DNA of 64,000 nucleotides. It comes from an uncultured Gammaproteobacteria bacterium. Lineage in GTDB: Bacteria; Pseudomonadota; Gammaproteobacteria; Pseudomonadales; Azotimanducaceae. The DNA is taken from positions 1 to 64,000 of the forward strand of contig CAJWQG010000016.1 in the NCBI GenBank assembly GCA_913045175.1, given 5' to 3'. The notes under the pieces were generated by a model. The model made no database searches. It was given only the letters and a program-made list of their open reading frames with translations, and had not been told where the DNA came from. The stretch's first letter is position 1; each line of letters begins with the position of its first letter. Both the position numbers and the translations under genes were made by a program. Shown one piece after another: positions 45,950 to 55,222 of the stretch.

Positions 45950-47827
45950 CTACCTGCCAACGGTCGACAGCTTCGCAGCCTTTTCTGCATCAAACCACCA
46001 GCTATCTATCACGCGCAGACTGCTGCCGACCAGGTATTCGTATCTCGCAATGTACTCCTGATCGGGACGTCCGAATTTGTCCCATAACAGAAAACGCTCC
46101 CCCTCGGGGGCGTGTAAAGGGATATTGTAGAAACTCCACAGGAGCACTCGGTCCAGGGCTTTGAGTGCGCTGGTTGCTGCCTCGATATTTGCTGCCAGTT
46201 CCACTTCCTTGATTAGTGAATCAATAACGGGATTACGGATACCAGCCATGTTATAGCTCATTTGGACTTCTGCGGTCTGTGAGCTGAACGCACCCCGTAA
46301 TTCAGCACCGGGCGGGTTGAGGAAGTCATGGCCGCGCACATAGGCATCGTAGTCGCGCTCGCGCAGTAGATTGATGGCAACCACACTATCGGCAAGTCGC
46401 AATGCAGCGTCGATCCCGAGTAATTTAAGAGCCTCAATATAGGGTAGAAGTATTCGCTGGTTGGCAGGATTTTGGGTAAGCAGTTCCAGTGTGAACTGTT
46501 CACCGTCGGCGTTTACCAGTTGCCCTGCCTTGATTCGCCAGCCAGCCTCAGCCAGTAGCGACTGTGCTCGTTCCAGTCCTTGCCGATAGAATCCCCTGCC
46601 TGGTGAGGCGGGCAGGCTGAAATGCTGGTCGAATACCCTGGGGTCAAGCTGATCGCGAAAACGGGATAGCAGTTCCAGTTCTTCCCCGGTCGGGGCGCCG
46701 GTTGCCGCAAACCGTGAACCGGCGAAATAGCTTCGTGCACGCTGGCGGGAATCGTGGTGGAACACCCGATTTTGCCATTCAAAGTCGAGCGCCATGGTCA
46801 GTGCCTCGCGAACACGGATGTCTTTTAGACGTTCCCGCCGGGTGTTGAGGGCAATTGCGCTCTGCATGCCGATAAATTTGGTAACGGCCCGGGTATCTTT
46901 TTTCAGCCAACCTTGTTCCAGGGCAGGGATGTCATAAGAACTGAACCATTGACCCATATTGCTCTCGAAGTGCACATCGAATAACCCTTTGCGAAATCCC
47001 TCGCGTGCGACGGTAGTATCCCGGTACACGTCATAGCGGATCTCATCGAAGTTAAAGCGGCCGCGGTTAATGGGTATATCGCGACCCCAGTAATCTTTCA
47101 CGCGTTCGTAAACGATGTAATCCCGATCAAACTCTTTCATCTTGTATGGGCCGCTTGCGACCGGGGCAATAAGGGTTGCCTTGGTCGGATCGCGATCTTT
47201 CCAATAGTGTGCGGGCCGAACGCGGAATGCCATCAGGGATTGTATGTTGGAAGGTGTGAATTCGTCCCGATGATGGACGACGAAATCCCGGGCTCCCGTG
47301 ATCTCCAGTTCCTTGATCCAGGGCGCCAGCGCGGCCTGGCCAAACACACTTTGTAGTACTTCTTCATAAGTAAAGAGTATGTCGCTTGTTGTGATGGGTA
47401 CGCCGTCATGCCATCTCGCTGCGGGGTGAAGACGGACATATAAGGCTTTGCGGTCGGGAGACAGTGCAATTCCTTGCGCGAGCCACCCATAGAAGGCGGA
47501 CAGTTCATCGCCGGTGCGGACAAATAGACGGTCGTAAGTTTGCCCTAGCCCAGGGGCGCTAGGTAATTCGGCCGAACGATATCCTGACAGGTTACCGACT
47601 CTCGATTCTGATGAGAGAACAATACGCCCCCCTTTTGGGGCATTGGGATTCGCGTACTCAAAGTGTGTGAAGTTTTTTGGATACTTGAGCGGGTGCAGCA
47701 GCGATATTCCGTGCTGATACATTTGTTCTTCAGTAAAGGGTTTTGCAATGAAGGGTTCTGCACTTTCCGCGCAAAGTGGTATCAATACCAATGCCTGTAT
47801 ATATAGCGCCGTGCTAAAGGATCGCAT
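45950..47827 (-). CDS. YejA-like extracellular solute-binding protein, family 5
   Basis: 625 residues with a normal signal peptide (MRSFSTALYIQALVLIPLC). Paralogue of the protein at 19063: GISLLHPLKYPKNFTHFEYA, NPNAPKGGRIVLSSES, YVRLHPAARWHDGVPI. Periplasmic peptide or peptide-like ligand capture. No dpp/yej permease genes follow, so the transport partner is elsewhere or lost. The Shine-Dalgarno is weak. Confidence 0.85.
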   Translation of the reverse strand: MRSFSTALYIQALVLIPLCAESAEPFIAKPFTEEQMYQHGISLLHPLKYPKNFTHFEYANPNAPKGGRIVLSSESRVGNLSGYRSAELPSAPGLGQTYDRLFVRTGDELSAFYGWLAQGIALSPDRKALYVRLHPAARWHDGVPITTSDILFTYEEVLQSVFGQAALAPWIKELEITGARDFVVHHRDEFTPSNIQSLMAFRVRPAHYWKDRDPTKATLIAPVASGPYKMKEFDRDYIVYERVKDYWGRDIPINRGRFNFDEIRYDVYRDTTVAREGFRKGLFDVHFESNMGQWFSSYDIPALEQGWLKKDTRAVTKFIGMQSAIALNTRRERLKDIRVREALTMALDFEWQNRVFHHDSRQRARSYFAGSRFAATGAPTGEELELLSRFRDQLDPRVFDQHFSLPASPGRGFYRQGLERAQSLLAEAGWRIKAGQLVNADGEQFTLELLTQNPANQRILLPYIEALKLLGIDAALRLADSVVAINLLRERDYDAYVRGHDFLNPPGAELRGAFSSQTAEVQMSYNMAGIRNPVIDSLIKEVELAANIEAATSALKALDRVLLWSFYNIPLHAPEGERFLLWDKFGRPDQEYIARYEYLVGSSLRVIDSWWFDAEKAAKLSTVGR

Positions 47828-47844
47828 TCGATTAATACGCTAGC

Positions 47845-49314
47845 CTAGTACGCAGGGTAGTCCTCGTGAATCGCCGTTGGAATTCCTCCCGCCTGTGCGA
47901 CCTCAAGTTGCGCCTTGTTAATATTGTGTAGCAACTTATCGAAGTGCTCCTTGAGCATTGCTTCTCGAACCTCTGAAAGTGATGGCTCGTTTACCAGGTT
48001 ATTGAGTTCGTTTGGATCGTTCTCCATATCGAAGAGTTCCAGCGGTTCCCGGGTGACGGAATCGATAGCCATTTTGTATCGGTCAGTGCGGGCCATTGAA
48101 TAAAGTCTTACCTCACTGAAGGTGACGTCTTTCCCCTGCTGGGCGTTGGCTGCTCCCTTACCGGCTTCAATTTTCGGGATCAGGGAAACCCCGTGATCAT
48201 TCTCAAGCGGCGCCGCACTTGCCGCGTCGAGCATGGTATCCACCATATCTAAGTGGTCAGTAAGGCCGTTCGCGATCCATGGTTCAGTGCCTCCTGGTGG
48301 TCTGATGATGAGAGGAATGTTGAGCGCACCCTCATAGAACACCGCTTTTTGTGCCATCCGGTGATCACCCAGCATCTCTCCGTGATCAGACGTATAGATG
48401 ATCCAGGTGTTATCCATCAGTCCTTTTCGCGTAAGTGTCTCGACAACGCTACCGATCAGGGCGTCATCGAATGCGATCTTGGCGTAGTAGTGGCTGGTCA
48501 TTAACCGACTCTGACCCTCTGTCATGTCGGGGAGGCCGCGTCGTCCATACATCGTTTTTACCTGTGGCGAAACGGGGTCTGCGGGTGGCTCCATGATGGC
48601 CGTTGGCATGTCTTCTGGATCGAACATGTCCCGGTACCTGGCTGGTGCATCGAAAGGTGGATGTGGGCCGACCGTTGCGACCTGCAAATAGAACGGGCGT
48701 TCATCCGTATATTGCGCTATCCATTCATTCGCCTTGTTAGTGATGTACGCATCGACGTGCTCGTCTTCCTCAAGCTGGCAGGGTGTGTGTTCCCACGGAC
48801 GAAGGGTGTTGTTGCCCTGACCCATTTTCCAGGTGGCCTTTAGGTTCTCGTGGATCTGGAGCTTCTTTCTTTCGGCCAGGAAGTCACTGTAGTAGTTACC
48901 GCTGGTGGGCTCGCCAAGAATCTCGTGGGCGACCTCGTAGCCCCAGTCATGCAGATCATCTTCGTGGTCCCGGGTGTGGCCCGCGTCGACCTGCGGTACT
49001 TTGAAATGGGTCTTGCCAAACACCGCCGTGCAATAGCCAGCGTCTCGGATATTTCTAACATGACTTTGGTCATGTTGATCTGCCTCGTTGCGATTGCCCC
49101 AGGCACCGTGTTCGTTGACATACTGCCCGGTCACAAGTGATGCACGGGCAGGCATGCAAAGCGGAGAATTGGTGCTGCACCTCTTGAACGCTACACCTTC
49201 GCCCGCCAGTCCATCCAGATGCGGCGTACGAACTGCGCTATTGCCGATACAACCGAGAGCGTCTCCCCGGTGTTGGTCAGAGAAAATGAGAACGATATTG
49301 GGTTGTTTCGCCAT
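47845..49314 (-). CDS. Type I sulfatase (formylglycine-dependent)
   Basis: 489 residues from ATG 49314, after AAGGAG. NIVLIFSDQHRGDALGC is the metal-binding start of type I sulfatases/alkaline phosphatase superfamily; SPLCMPARASLVTGQY holds the sulfatase signature C-x-P-x-R with Cys53 to be converted to formylglycine. TSDHGEMLGDHRMAQK and the C-terminal block complete the fold. No signal peptide, so probably cytoplasmic. It is preceded on the transcript by an AMP ligase 11 bases away. Substrate unknown. Confidence 0.88.
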   Translation of the reverse strand: MAKQPNIVLIFSDQHRGDALGCIGNSAVRTPHLDGLAGEGVAFKRCSTNSPLCMPARASLVTGQYVNEHGAWGNRNEADQHDQSHVRNIRDAGYCTAVFGKTHFKVPQVDAGHTRDHEDDLHDWGYEVAHEILGEPTSGNYYSDFLAERKKLQIHENLKATWKMGQGNNTLRPWEHTPCQLEEDEHVDAYITNKANEWIAQYTDERPFYLQVATVGPHPPFDAPARYRDMFDPEDMPTAIMEPPADPVSPQVKTMYGRRGLPDMTEGQSRLMTSHYYAKIAFDDALIGSVVETLTRKGLMDNTWIIYTSDHGEMLGDHRMAQKAVFYEGALNIPLIIRPPGGTEPWIANGLTDHLDMVDTMLDAASAAPLENDHGVSLIPKIEAGKGAANAQQGKDVTFSEVRLYSMARTDRYKMAIDSVTREPLELFDMENDPNELNNLVNEPSLSEVREAMLKEHFDKLLHNINKAQLEVAQAGGIPTAIHEDYPAY

Positions 49315-49324
49315 GTGGGACTCC

Positions 49325-51025
49325 TTAGCCTGACAAAAAACGCTGTGGCGCGGCATCACGAAGCTCGCGCTTGTTGATCTTACCGGATGCGATTCTTGGT
49401 AAAGGTTGGTCAATAACATCAATGTAGCGGGGAATTTTAAAGCGAGCGATATGGTCTTTCAGGAAATCTTGCAGTGCATCATAGTCAATTGATGCCTTGC
49501 TGTAGATCGTCGTTCCCACTTCTTCGCCGTAACGTTCGTCCGGCACGGCATACACTGATGCTTCGATAATGTCTGGATGTTCGTTTAGTGCAGCTTCAAC
49601 TTCTGCACAGCCTATATTTTCGCCACCGCGGATGACCAGATCCTTTATGCGGTCGACGATGTAAATGAAGCCTTCTTCATCAACGTAGGCGACGTCACCA
49701 GTGCGTAACCAGTGCCCATCGAAAGTTTCCTGATTGGCTTCCGGTCGCTCCCAATAACCCTCAATGATGGAAGCACCCTTGATCTGGAGCTCGCCGCGTT
49801 CACCGGTAGGCAGTGAGTTTCCTTCATCGTCAACAATTCGTAGTTCCAGGGTGGCGTGCAATATGCCGACGCTACTCGGATGTTTAAGATACTCCTCGCC
49901 GCCGACACCGGTGCCGATTGAATTGGTTTCGGTCATCCCCCATCCTGTGCTGGGCATCGCGTTTTCAAACGTACTCGCTATGCTGCGTACCTGGCTCGGT
50001 GGTCGAGGTGCGCCACCACCACCAACGCTCTGTAGACTGGACAGATCTCTTCCTGAAGACTGCGCCGCTTCGACCAGGTCTCCGGACATGGTCGCTGGCC
50101 CGTTAAATCCGTTGACCTTTTCTTGTTCGATAAGGCGTGCCGCTTCGATCGGATCCCACTTATACATGCTGACCATCTTGCGCTGCGCCCGATAGGACTG
50201 CAGCATAATGGCGAGGCAACCTGTTGCATGGAATAGCGGTACCGCCAGTAATGTAGCAGGTTGATGCGATTCCGATGGTTGGGCCGGCGGGCTATCACCA
50301 TCTTCCATGTAATTGCGGATCTGAGCCTGAAGTGCCCAGGAGAATAGAGCGCTTAATACATTTCGGTGGCTGGATACGGCCCCTTTGGGGTGGCCAGTTG
50401 ACCCGGAGGTATACAGGATCATCGCCCGATCGTCTGGTCCCGGTGCCTGATCCGGCATGGGGCAATCCGGTTGTGCTTCAAGCAGGTCGTCAATGGAACA
50501 CATCCCGTCAAGTAATCTGTCTGAACGTACGGTAATAACTTCGATGTTCGTCTTGTGCCAAAAAGGTGCCAGTCGATCGACCCGCTCCTGGTCAGCGAAC
50601 AGGACTTTGGCGCCACAGTCGCTCAGCCCGAATTCCATTTCCTCGCTTTGCCAAAGGGCGTTCATTGCGACCCCGATGGCGCCAATTGAGGTAACAGCGT
50701 TGTAGACAAAAACCCATTCCGGAAAATTACGCATGGAGATGGCAACCCGGTCACCTTTTTCTATGCCGTATTTTTCGATCAGGATGGTCGCGATCCGGCA
50801 TGACCGCTGATAGGTTTCTTCAAAGGTATATCGGTCATCGTCGTAAACGATAAAGGTTTCGCTGCTGCGTCCTGACTCAAAGAGTTCGCGTAGTGAATTG
50901 GGCGTATTGCGGAAAACTTTGCATGGGCGACCCCAAACTTCACCGTCGTAAAGTTCAAAGGGGCGTCCGGGTGCAGTGACGAAGGCCATCGCTTCTTCGC
51001 GACTATGCTCCAATGGGTTCTCCAT
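49325..51025 (-). CDS. AMP-binding acyl-CoA ligase
   Basis: 566 residues. ANL-family motifs: YTSGSTGHPKGAVSSHRN, TGWGMTETNSIGTG, GDVAYVDEEGFIYIVDR, IKDLVIRGGENI and the C-terminal SGKINKRELRDAA lysine region. Ligates CoA to a medium/long-chain or aromatic acid. Immediately upstream of the sulfatase and probably co-transcribed. Different subgroup from the ligase at 2263. Confidence 0.88.
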   Translation of the reverse strand: MENPLEHSREEAMAFVTAPGRPFELYDGEVWGRPCKVFRNTPNSLRELFESGRSSETFIVYDDDRYTFEETYQRSCRIATILIEKYGIEKGDRVAISMRNFPEWVFVYNAVTSIGAIGVAMNALWQSEEMEFGLSDCGAKVLFADQERVDRLAPFWHKTNIEVITVRSDRLLDGMCSIDDLLEAQPDCPMPDQAPGPDDRAMILYTSGSTGHPKGAVSSHRNVLSALFSWALQAQIRNYMEDGDSPPAQPSESHQPATLLAVPLFHATGCLAIMLQSYRAQRKMVSMYKWDPIEAARLIEQEKVNGFNGPATMSGDLVEAAQSSGRDLSSLQSVGGGGAPRPPSQVRSIASTFENAMPSTGWGMTETNSIGTGVGGEEYLKHPSSVGILHATLELRIVDDEGNSLPTGERGELQIKGASIIEGYWERPEANQETFDGHWLRTGDVAYVDEEGFIYIVDRIKDLVIRGGENIGCAEVEAALNEHPDIIEASVYAVPDERYGEEVGTTIYSKASIDYDALQDFLKDHIARFKIPRYIDVIDQPLPRIASGKINKRELRDAAPQRFLSG

Positions 51026-51044
51026 GCCAGGGTAAATACTGAAT

Positions 51045-51074
51045 TCTAACTAGACGGTACTCTAACTAGACGGT
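51045..51074. repeat. Tandem direct repeat upstream of the acyl-CoA ligase
   Basis: TCTAACTAGACGGT occurs at 51045-51058 and again at 51061-51074, a 16-base period. It lies 20-50 bases before the ligase start on the minus strand, where an activator or repressor could bind two adjacent faces of the helix. Function unknown. Confidence 0.5.
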
Positions 51075-51086
51075 GATTGGGGGGCG

Positions 51087-51109
51087 ATCCTCACACCGGG
51101 CATGAGGAT
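51087..51109. terminator. Weak inverted repeat after the 51116-51676 gene
   Basis: ATCCTCA-(9)-TGAGGAT is a perfect 7-bp inverted repeat just beyond the end of the minus-strand gene at 51116. No U-run follows; a weak terminator or a regulatory palindrome for the ligase. Confidence 0.3.
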
Positions 51110-51115
51110 ATCAAA

Positions 51116-51676
51116 TCAGGAACGGTTGATAGAAATTCCGGCAAATCGGCAGTTCACGGAATCGTCGACTAATTCCGTTTCGTCATGCAGCAGGGCTTCT
51201 TCGCCCGCCTTGAGGACTGTCTGCATGTTGTCAGGAAGTGTGGTGAGCGCCCGTTTCAGCACATCATTCAGATCAGGCTCACCGCATTCTTCGTCAATTA
51301 TCCTATCAATATTGCCGCGAGTCAGATCACGGACCATTTCAAGTACGTAGTCATTGCAGAGATCGTCGTCCGCCAGTATCTGCTGTTGCAATGCTACCTG
51401 TGCGGCGGCCCATTCTTCATATACAGGATAAAGAAGCATCTGGTAGTCCTTGGCCGGGCCTTTACCTTTGCCGCTCTTGATCCCCTTGATGGCCTTATCG
51501 GTCTCCTCGTCTGTCATGCCTTTGTCTTTCATTGCCTGACGCAGTTTGTTCTCGTCGAACGGTTTATCGGCCTTCTTTTTGTCAGTGCCGAGTTTGGTAA
51601 ATGCTGATTGATCGGGCACGTCGATTGAGTCAATCTCGACGTCGAATTGCAGAGTAACCGTGAACTTGTTCGTCAT
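51116..51676 (-). CDS. Conserved hypothetical protein
   Basis: 186 residues, not recognised. The first strand-like segment KFTVTLQFDVEIDSID is followed by a Lys/Asp-rich, probably helical stretch and a helical C-terminal half with DLCNDYVLEMVRDLTRG. No signal peptide or membrane span. It is 15 bases upstream of the end of the dikinase-like gene's transcript order and on the same strand, so possibly linked with it. Confidence 0.45.
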   Translation of the reverse strand: MTNKFTVTLQFDVEIDSIDVPDQSAFTKLGTDKKKADKPFDENKLRQAMKDKGMTDEETDKAIKGIKSGKGKGPAKDYQMLLYPVYEEWAAAQVALQQQILADDDLCNDYVLEMVRDLTRGNIDRIIDEECGEPDLNDVLKRALTTLPDNMQTVLKAGEEALLHDETELVDDSVNCRFAGISINRS

Positions 51677-51691
51677 AGTAAGTTCCTTGCT

Positions 51692-54256
51692 TTAATCCAA
51701 TATCTCAATGATTCCCCGGTCGCCGTCGACCGAGATTCTCTGGCCGCTCTTAAGCCGCTGCGTGACGTTGCCTAAACCCAGAACCGCGGGTATACCGAAC
51801 TCCCGCGCCACGATTGAACCGTGTGCCAGGATACTGCCGATATCGGTGACCAGCGCAATGGCATGGGAAAAAAGCTGCGTCCAGGCCGGCGTCGTCATGG
51901 GGCATACCAGGATGGTGTTGGGTTTCATGTTGTTGAAATCGGCAGGCGACAGGATCACGCTGACCTCGCCTTCGATCTTGCCAGGGCTCACGGCGAAGCC
52001 TTGCATTACATTGCTGTCCGGTGCATTCAGCTTCTGCGTTGCAGCCGGATTGGCATGTTGTTCTACAGGGATTGCGCCGGGCGGATGGATTCGCTTGCGT
52101 GCCTCACGAAGTTCGCGTTGTTCTGCAGCTGGCAGCGCCAGCTCAGGCAGCGGTTTATTCCTGGAGCGGGCTGCTATTGCTTTGTGTATGTTCTCGGTTC
52201 GCAAGAAATAGAGATCGTCGGGTCTCGCAAGTGTCCCGGCGTCCACCAGGCGTTGCCCCAGTTCGCTGGCCATACGTCGTAAGAGTGGCCAGGAAGCGCC
52301 CAGCCAGAACACCACCTCTTCACGATGGGGATAAAAATGACGTGCTTGCCAGAGATGCCAACGAAACTGCCACATCTGATCTTTGGTCAGGACCTGCCGA
52401 ACCTCCCTCAATGCAGCCTTGCGTTTTTCAGCGACCACGGCATGGTCCGAATCGGGATTGTAGTCAACGTCCTGCACCTGTGCTTTTAGTGCAACCATGA
52501 TCGGACTCAGATCTTCGGAGGCGGTGGGCTCGACGAAGTCGAGGGAGTAAATCTGGTGTCCATAGGTGTCATTGTATTCCTCGATTGCATCGATAACCGG
52601 ACCGGCTTCCACGTGGTTCTTCAGTGCGGGGAGTAATCGCTGCGCCGGTGTCGCGTTGACCATTGCCATGAGCGACTCATTAGCCTGGACCAGCTTGGCC
52701 ATCTGCCAGATGTCCATCTGCGCCTGCATGGTTCGTGAGTTGAAACCCGACAGGAACATGCCGCTGGTAAAGCTATGTTTGGGCGCCGCTGCTTTGAGAA
52801 AGCCCTGCAACTGCTCATCGGTTACTTTAGCCGTCGCAAATACTTTGGATGACTCTTCCCAGTAGTAGCCATCTTCGTTGGCGAGGTCTCGGATACTTTG
52901 CAGCAGTTCGGCGTCGGTGGCGGTGGCGATATCGATCTTGGATTTTTCCTGGATTAGTGCCTGGTAATCAGGCAGCCAGTCGTTGCGCCAGAGATCGACT
53001 AACCTGGTCCACCATTCAATCTGTCCCTGCACCTGAAATTCTGCCATGACTTTTGGATCCACACCCTCTACAGGCTTAAAGTCGCGGCGCTGGTAGGCAT
53101 AACCATTCACAGTCAGATGAACGTTGCCGTTGGTCATGTCCTCAATGGTGTGGGGTGCATCCATCCTTGCCAGACTCCGGTTCATGCCTTGCTGCAGGGC
53201 ATCTTCCAGGTAAAGCTCATCAAACAGGGGTGAGAGAGGCTCCGGCATGTTCTCCACGATCTGACGGCGAAGCAGCGTAGCGCCCGGGGCAGGGGGTTCC
53301 CACTTGAGGTCCTTAAGCGGTGGTGGCGGTAGATTGGTAATAGGGCGCGATTGCAATAAATAGAGCGTGCCATCCTTAACGGCCCACTCGACATCTTGTG
53401 GTACGCCACCGAAGTGCTGTTCCGACAGGACAGCGAGGTCAGCCAGACTCGCGAGCTGTGATTCGCTCAGCGAACAAACCTCTCGCTTTGATTGGGTAAC
53501 CTCTTGCCAGATGGTGCCACCGTCACTGTCGCTGATAATCATCTGCTTTTTGTCGCCAATGGTGGTTTCAACCACTTCGTTGGCGTTTCTATCAAAGATA
53601 AAGGCATCGGGAGTTATCTGTCCGCTGACAATCGCTTCGCCCAGTCCATAGCTTGCGTTGGCGACGATTTCAGAACGTTCACCGGTTGCAGGGTTTGCGG
53701 TGAACATGATTCCGGAAATATCGGTGGCGACCATGGTTTGCACCACGACGCCCATGGCAACCTGGTCATGGGCGATGCTCATCTGGTCGCGATAGCTGAT
53801 CGCGCGTGGTGTCCACAACGATGCCCAACAATCTCGCACTGCCGCAATAAGTTTCTCAGCACCGATCACGTTCAGATAGGTGTCCTGCTGCCCGGCGAAG
53901 GACATGTCTGGAAGGTCTTCAGCATTGGCTGATGAGCGAACCGCTACCGGTACATTATCGCCCAACGTGGCGTAGGCGGTTCCGACAGCTTCAGCAATGG
54001 TTGGTGATATGTCTATCTCTGCAAACATCGCGGCGATATTGGCAGAGGCGTCGTCCGGTGTTTGCCTGGTCTCATCGAGAATTCGAGACTGTAGGTGATT
54101 GTCGATTACGAATCCACGATAGACGTCGGTCGTGATATGAAAGCCCGGGGGCACAGGCAGACTGGCTCGAGTCATCTCAGAAAGAGATTTCCCCTTGCCG
54201 CCGACCAGTTCCAGCGTGGCTTTATCGGTATCGAACGGTAGTATTGTTTGAGGCAT
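51692..54256 (-). CDS. PEP-utilising dikinase-like enzyme (PEP synthase / rifampin phosphotransferase type)
   Basis: 854 residues. N-terminal ATP-grasp half: LELVGGKGKSLSEMTRA, VAVRSSANAEDLPDMSFAGQ, SGIMFTANPATGERSE, VPQDVEWAVKDGTLYLLQSR. A long middle domain is followed by the C-terminal swivelling domain with catalytic His in GSILAHGSIVAREFGIP. The same order and length occur in rifampin phosphotransferases and PEP-synthase-like enzymes that transfer a phosphate from ATP through His to a small molecule. No PEP-binding barrel is obvious, so the acceptor is unclear. Confidence 0.8.
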   Translation of the reverse strand: MPQTILPFDTDKATLELVGGKGKSLSEMTRASLPVPPGFHITTDVYRGFVIDNHLQSRILDETRQTPDDASANIAAMFAEIDISPTIAEAVGTAYATLGDNVPVAVRSSANAEDLPDMSFAGQQDTYLNVIGAEKLIAAVRDCWASLWTPRAISYRDQMSIAHDQVAMGVVVQTMVATDISGIMFTANPATGERSEIVANASYGLGEAIVSGQITPDAFIFDRNANEVVETTIGDKKQMIISDSDGGTIWQEVTQSKREVCSLSESQLASLADLAVLSEQHFGGVPQDVEWAVKDGTLYLLQSRPITNLPPPPLKDLKWEPPAPGATLLRRQIVENMPEPLSPLFDELYLEDALQQGMNRSLARMDAPHTIEDMTNGNVHLTVNGYAYQRRDFKPVEGVDPKVMAEFQVQGQIEWWTRLVDLWRNDWLPDYQALIQEKSKIDIATATDAELLQSIRDLANEDGYYWEESSKVFATAKVTDEQLQGFLKAAAPKHSFTSGMFLSGFNSRTMQAQMDIWQMAKLVQANESLMAMVNATPAQRLLPALKNHVEAGPVIDAIEEYNDTYGHQIYSLDFVEPTASEDLSPIMVALKAQVQDVDYNPDSDHAVVAEKRKAALREVRQVLTKDQMWQFRWHLWQARHFYPHREEVVFWLGASWPLLRRMASELGQRLVDAGTLARPDDLYFLRTENIHKAIAARSRNKPLPELALPAAEQRELREARKRIHPPGAIPVEQHANPAATQKLNAPDSNVMQGFAVSPGKIEGEVSVILSPADFNNMKPNTILVCPMTTPAWTQLFSHAIALVTDIGSILAHGSIVAREFGIPAVLGLGNVTQRLKSGQRISVDGDRGIIEILD

Positions 54257-54302
54257 GTTAGCTATTGTAACCCCAGCGCGATCGCCGATTGTTAAGAGGG
54301 GG

Positions 54303-55175
54303 TCAGGGCTGCGCCTGTCTCATGGATTCCACGTGGTAGTCAAACCAAACGTTACGGTATCGGTCGATAATGGGTTTTTTCTTGTGACCGAGTTCCTCAG
54401 TCTCGATGTATGTGTGATCGACATCAGCGTCGAGCAACGCCTGATGGAAATCTCGAATGGTTATCAGATGTGAAATGTCTTGAGTACCACAGATAATCTG
54501 GATTCTTAGTTTGCCTCTGATGTCTTCCACGTTTTTTTTCAATAGTTCGTAGGCATCGTTGTCGACGTAGTTCTGCTTGTCGGGACCTAAGTAGCTGTTG
54601 GGGTAAACGTCCGGCGTCGATGGGTCATAACCTGCAAGGGTCCGGGGCACGTTTCCCGCGAGATTGAAGAGCGAGCAGAACAGGGTGGGGTATTTCATCG
54701 CCAGACGAGTAGCACCGCGCCCGCCCATACTGTGTCCTTCTATGCATCTGCTATGACGCTCGGCTATTGTCCGGTATGTCTTGTCGATATGGGGAATCAG
54801 CTCATGAATGATGAGTGTTTCACTCATAAAGCGTCCATCATAGGAGTTCTTATAGAAGGTCCGCATGCCACCATTTGCCAGTACAACGATCATGGGGGGG
54901 CAGCGGCCCTCACGAATACCTTCATCAAGCACGCGAACGTCGTCGAAGCCATGCAGTTCATTGTCACCGGCGCCATGCAGGTTATAGATCACCGGGTACT
55001 GCTTGTCGGCCTCGGTTTCATATTTCGGTGGCAGATAGATGCAGTAGCCCACATCTTCCTTCTGCACTTCGGAGTAAAAAGTATTGTGCGTTACTCCGTC
55101 AGGGAGTTGTCCTGGCTCCGGTTTGTTAACCCAGATCGCCGAGGGTCCGCCTGGACCTTGTTGTGGTTTGTTCAT
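54303..55175 (-). CDS. Esterase, alpha/beta hydrolase of the esterase D (PF00756-like) type
   Basis: 290 residues. YPVIYNLHGAGDNELHGFDD begins the hydrolase core; CIEGHSMGGRGATRLAM is the G-x-S-x-G nucleophile elbow; ICGTQDISHLI and ELGHKK supply the acid and His. No signal peptide. Family members hydrolyse S-formylglutathione, feruloyl or siderophore esters; specificity not decidable. Confidence 0.83.
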   Translation of the reverse strand: MNKPQQGPGGPSAIWVNKPEPGQLPDGVTHNTFYSEVQKEDVGYCIYLPPKYETEADKQYPVIYNLHGAGDNELHGFDDVRVLDEGIREGRCPPMIVVLANGGMRTFYKNSYDGRFMSETLIIHELIPHIDKTYRTIAERHSRCIEGHSMGGRGATRLAMKYPTLFCSLFNLAGNVPRTLAGYDPSTPDVYPNSYLGPDKQNYVDNDAYELLKKNVEDIRGKLRIQIICGTQDISHLITIRDFHQALLDADVDHTYIETEELGHKKKPIIDRYRNVWFDYHVESMRQAQP

Positions 55176-55222
55176 AGTGAGTATGTTGACGTCGGACGCC
55201 GACGGACCCTCATTCGACGGAA

